A stretch of 64,000 bases of DNA from Rhodobacter capsulatus (GTDB lineage Bacteria; Pseudomonadota; Alphaproteobacteria; Rhodobacterales; Rhodobacteraceae): positions 186,001 to 250,000 of the forward strand of contig NZ_SWJZ01000008.1 of the NCBI RefSeq assembly GCF_005144475.1. Reading direction: 5' to 3'. The notes below the pieces were generated by a model. It worked only from the letters and a program-made list of their open reading frames with translations. It searched no databases and was not told where the DNA came from. Position numbers and translations under genes: made by a program. Shown in pieces: positions 62,951 through 64,000 of the stretch; the stretch's first letter is position 1, and each line of letters begins with the position of its first letter.

Positions 62951-63939
62951 TCGCGGTTTGCCTCGGCCTTCCCGCCGCGGCCGAGACGCTGCGGCTGGCG
63001 ACCTTTTCCCCGGGCCTGTCGCGCGCCGGTCCGGGGCTGGTGCTGGCGGCGCTGCAAAAGGGGAATGATCCGCAGATTGCCGCGGCCGTGGCGGTGATTG
63101 TCGCGGCGCAGGCCGATGTTCTGCTGCTCACCGATCTGGATTGGGACTATCGGTCCGAGGCGCTGGGCGCCTTGCAAACGCGGCTGGCGGGGCAGGGGGT
63201 CGATTACCCCTTTGCCCATGCGCCGCAGCCCAATACCGGCATCGACACCGGTTTCGACATCGACGGCAACGGCCATTTGTCAGAGCCCCGCGATGCGCAG
63301 GGCTACGGGCAATTCACCGGTCAGCATGGCCTGGCACTGCTCTCGAATCGGCCGATCCTGGTGGATCAGGCGCGGGATTTTTCCGCCTTCCCGTGGCGGG
63401 ACCTGCCCGGATCGCAACTGCCGCAGGCGCAGCTGCCGCCCGGCGCCGAGGGGGGGCAGCGCCTTGCCACGACGGCGTTCTGGGATGTGCCGATCCGCAG
63501 CGGGGCAGGGGCGCTGCATCTGTGGGCCTATGCGGCGACGCCGCCGGTCTTTGACGGGCCCGAGGATCGCAACGGCCGCCGCAATGCCGATGAAACCTTG
63601 TTCTGGCGGCACTATCTGAACGGCGCGCTGCCGCAAAAGCCGACCGCGCCCTTCGTGATCCTCGGGCTTGCGAACCTTGACCCCGACCGCGGCGAGGGCC
63701 AGCGCGCGGTGATGCGCCAGCTGCTCGCCGATCCGCGGTTGCAGGATCCGCGCCCGAGCGCGCCCGATGCGCCGCCGACCCACCCGCTTGCCACCGCCGA
63801 TTTCGGCGGCAGCGTCGGTCCGCTGCGGCTGGATTACATCCTGCCCGCCGCCGGGCTGAAGGTTCTGGCCGCGGGCACGATCGGCGATCCGAAAGCGGGC
63901 AGACACCGTCTTGTGTGGGTCGATCTGGCGGTGCCGTAA
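62836..63939 (+). CDS. Exported endonuclease/exonuclease/phosphatase-family protein
   Basis: Probably a periplasmic member of the EEP (DNase I-like) family. Visible parts are the N-terminal LRLATFSPGLSRAG, the DVLLLTDLDWDY segment, GQHGLALLSNRPI, and a C-terminal LRLDYILPAAGLKVLAAG. The catalytic GDFN is replaced by LGLANLDPDRG, so activity may be altered. The start is unresolved. The only ATG/GTG/TTG near the 5' end is 62836, deep inside the preceding gene. A hydrophobic signal (LIAVCLGLPAAA, cut before ETLRL) directly follows CTG 62947, which would overlap the upstream stop as CTGA. Confidence 0.65.
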   Translation: MGLSSRQPVHARHRDGPGGQHDRGKAPRLGPCGVASGLIAVCLGLPAAAETLRLATFSPGLSRAGPGLVLAALQKGNDPQIAAAVAVIVAAQADVLLLTDLDWDYRSEALGALQTRLAGQGVDYPFAHAPQPNTGIDTGFDIDGNGHLSEPRDAQGYGQFTGQHGLALLSNRPILVDQARDFSAFPWRDLPGSQLPQAQLPPGAEGGQRLATTAFWDVPIRSGAGALHLWAYAATPPVFDGPEDRNGRRNADETLFWRHYLNGALPQKPTAPFVILGLANLDPDRGEGQRAVMRQLLADPRLQDPRPSAPDAPPTHPLATADFGGSVGPLRLDYILPAAGLKVLAAGTIGDPKAGRHRLVWVDLAVP

Positions 63940-64000
63940 GACCCGCGCTTGACCCCGCCCCGGCCCTCGGCTAGGCCGCTTGCAACCCTTGTTCCGTTGG

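Noticed and set aside
63940-64000. Start of a further gene at the right edge
   Set aside because: The 61 remaining bases contain no convincing start, stop or RNA structure.

Overview
The window is high-GC alphaproteobacterial chromosome and most likely comes from Rhodobacter capsulatus or a very close relative. The main evidence is the photosynthesis redox-control locus at 23.4-29.7 kb, with the R. capsulatus order regB / senC-regA-hvrA / hvrB / ahcY. When RegB is read from its ATG at 24803, the phospho-accepting His falls at residue 225, the redox Cys at 265 and the GGxxNPF quinone motif at 106-112. RegA has its Asp at 63 and is 184 aa, HvrA is 102 aa, SenC 221 aa and AhcY 463 aa. I see no rRNA, tRNA, CRISPR array, insertion sequence or prophage. 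This is core chromosome and nearly every base is coding.

Left part (0-23 kb): a glutaryl-CoA dehydrogenase fragment with a divergent LysR regulator, the TamA/TamB outer-membrane export pair, an isopentenyl-diphosphate isomerase, SecB, FxsA, a Tim44-like membrane protein, an Smr protein, a lipoprotein hydrolase, the HslUV protease, thioredoxin, and a tightly overlapping run tsaE-amgK-murU-addB-addA (tRNA modification, peptidoglycan sugar recycling, double-strand-break repair).

Redox/light locus (21.7-29.7 kb): an orphan membrane PAS protein with a consensus CtrA box, the RegB sensor kinase, divergent senC-regA-hvrA, convergent hvrB, a divergent 30-codon ORF, an HD hydrolase and ahcY. Two genes here (hvrA and the PAS gene) have their start codon buried in a perfect inverted repeat with the Shine-Dalgarno sequence in the loop.

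Middle (29.9-39.8 kb): DUF2853, a short crotonase, DUF2125, PmbA and an inositol-monophosphatase-family enzyme, then a flagellar export operon (SLT muramidase, flhA, fliR, flhB, coiled-coil ORF) joined by 1-4 nt overlaps.

Origin region (39.9-50.4 kb): parB-parA-rsmG-mnmG-mnmE-rho-hemJ all read leftward and maf-aroE-coaE-dnaQ all read rightward. They are split by about 395 non-coding bases that contain an AT-rich block and DnaA-box-like 9-mers. This synteny (hemE and the RP001 homologue are missing) and two perfect 16-bp parS sites point to the chromosomal oriC.

Right part (50.5-64 kb): the nadA-nadB-nadC operon; a leftward block rsfS, rlmH, gpmI, envC-like, ctpA, rppH; then leuC-leuD behind a possible leaderless leader peptide, a membrane protein of unknown function, and an endonuclease/phosphatase-family protein whose start is unclear.
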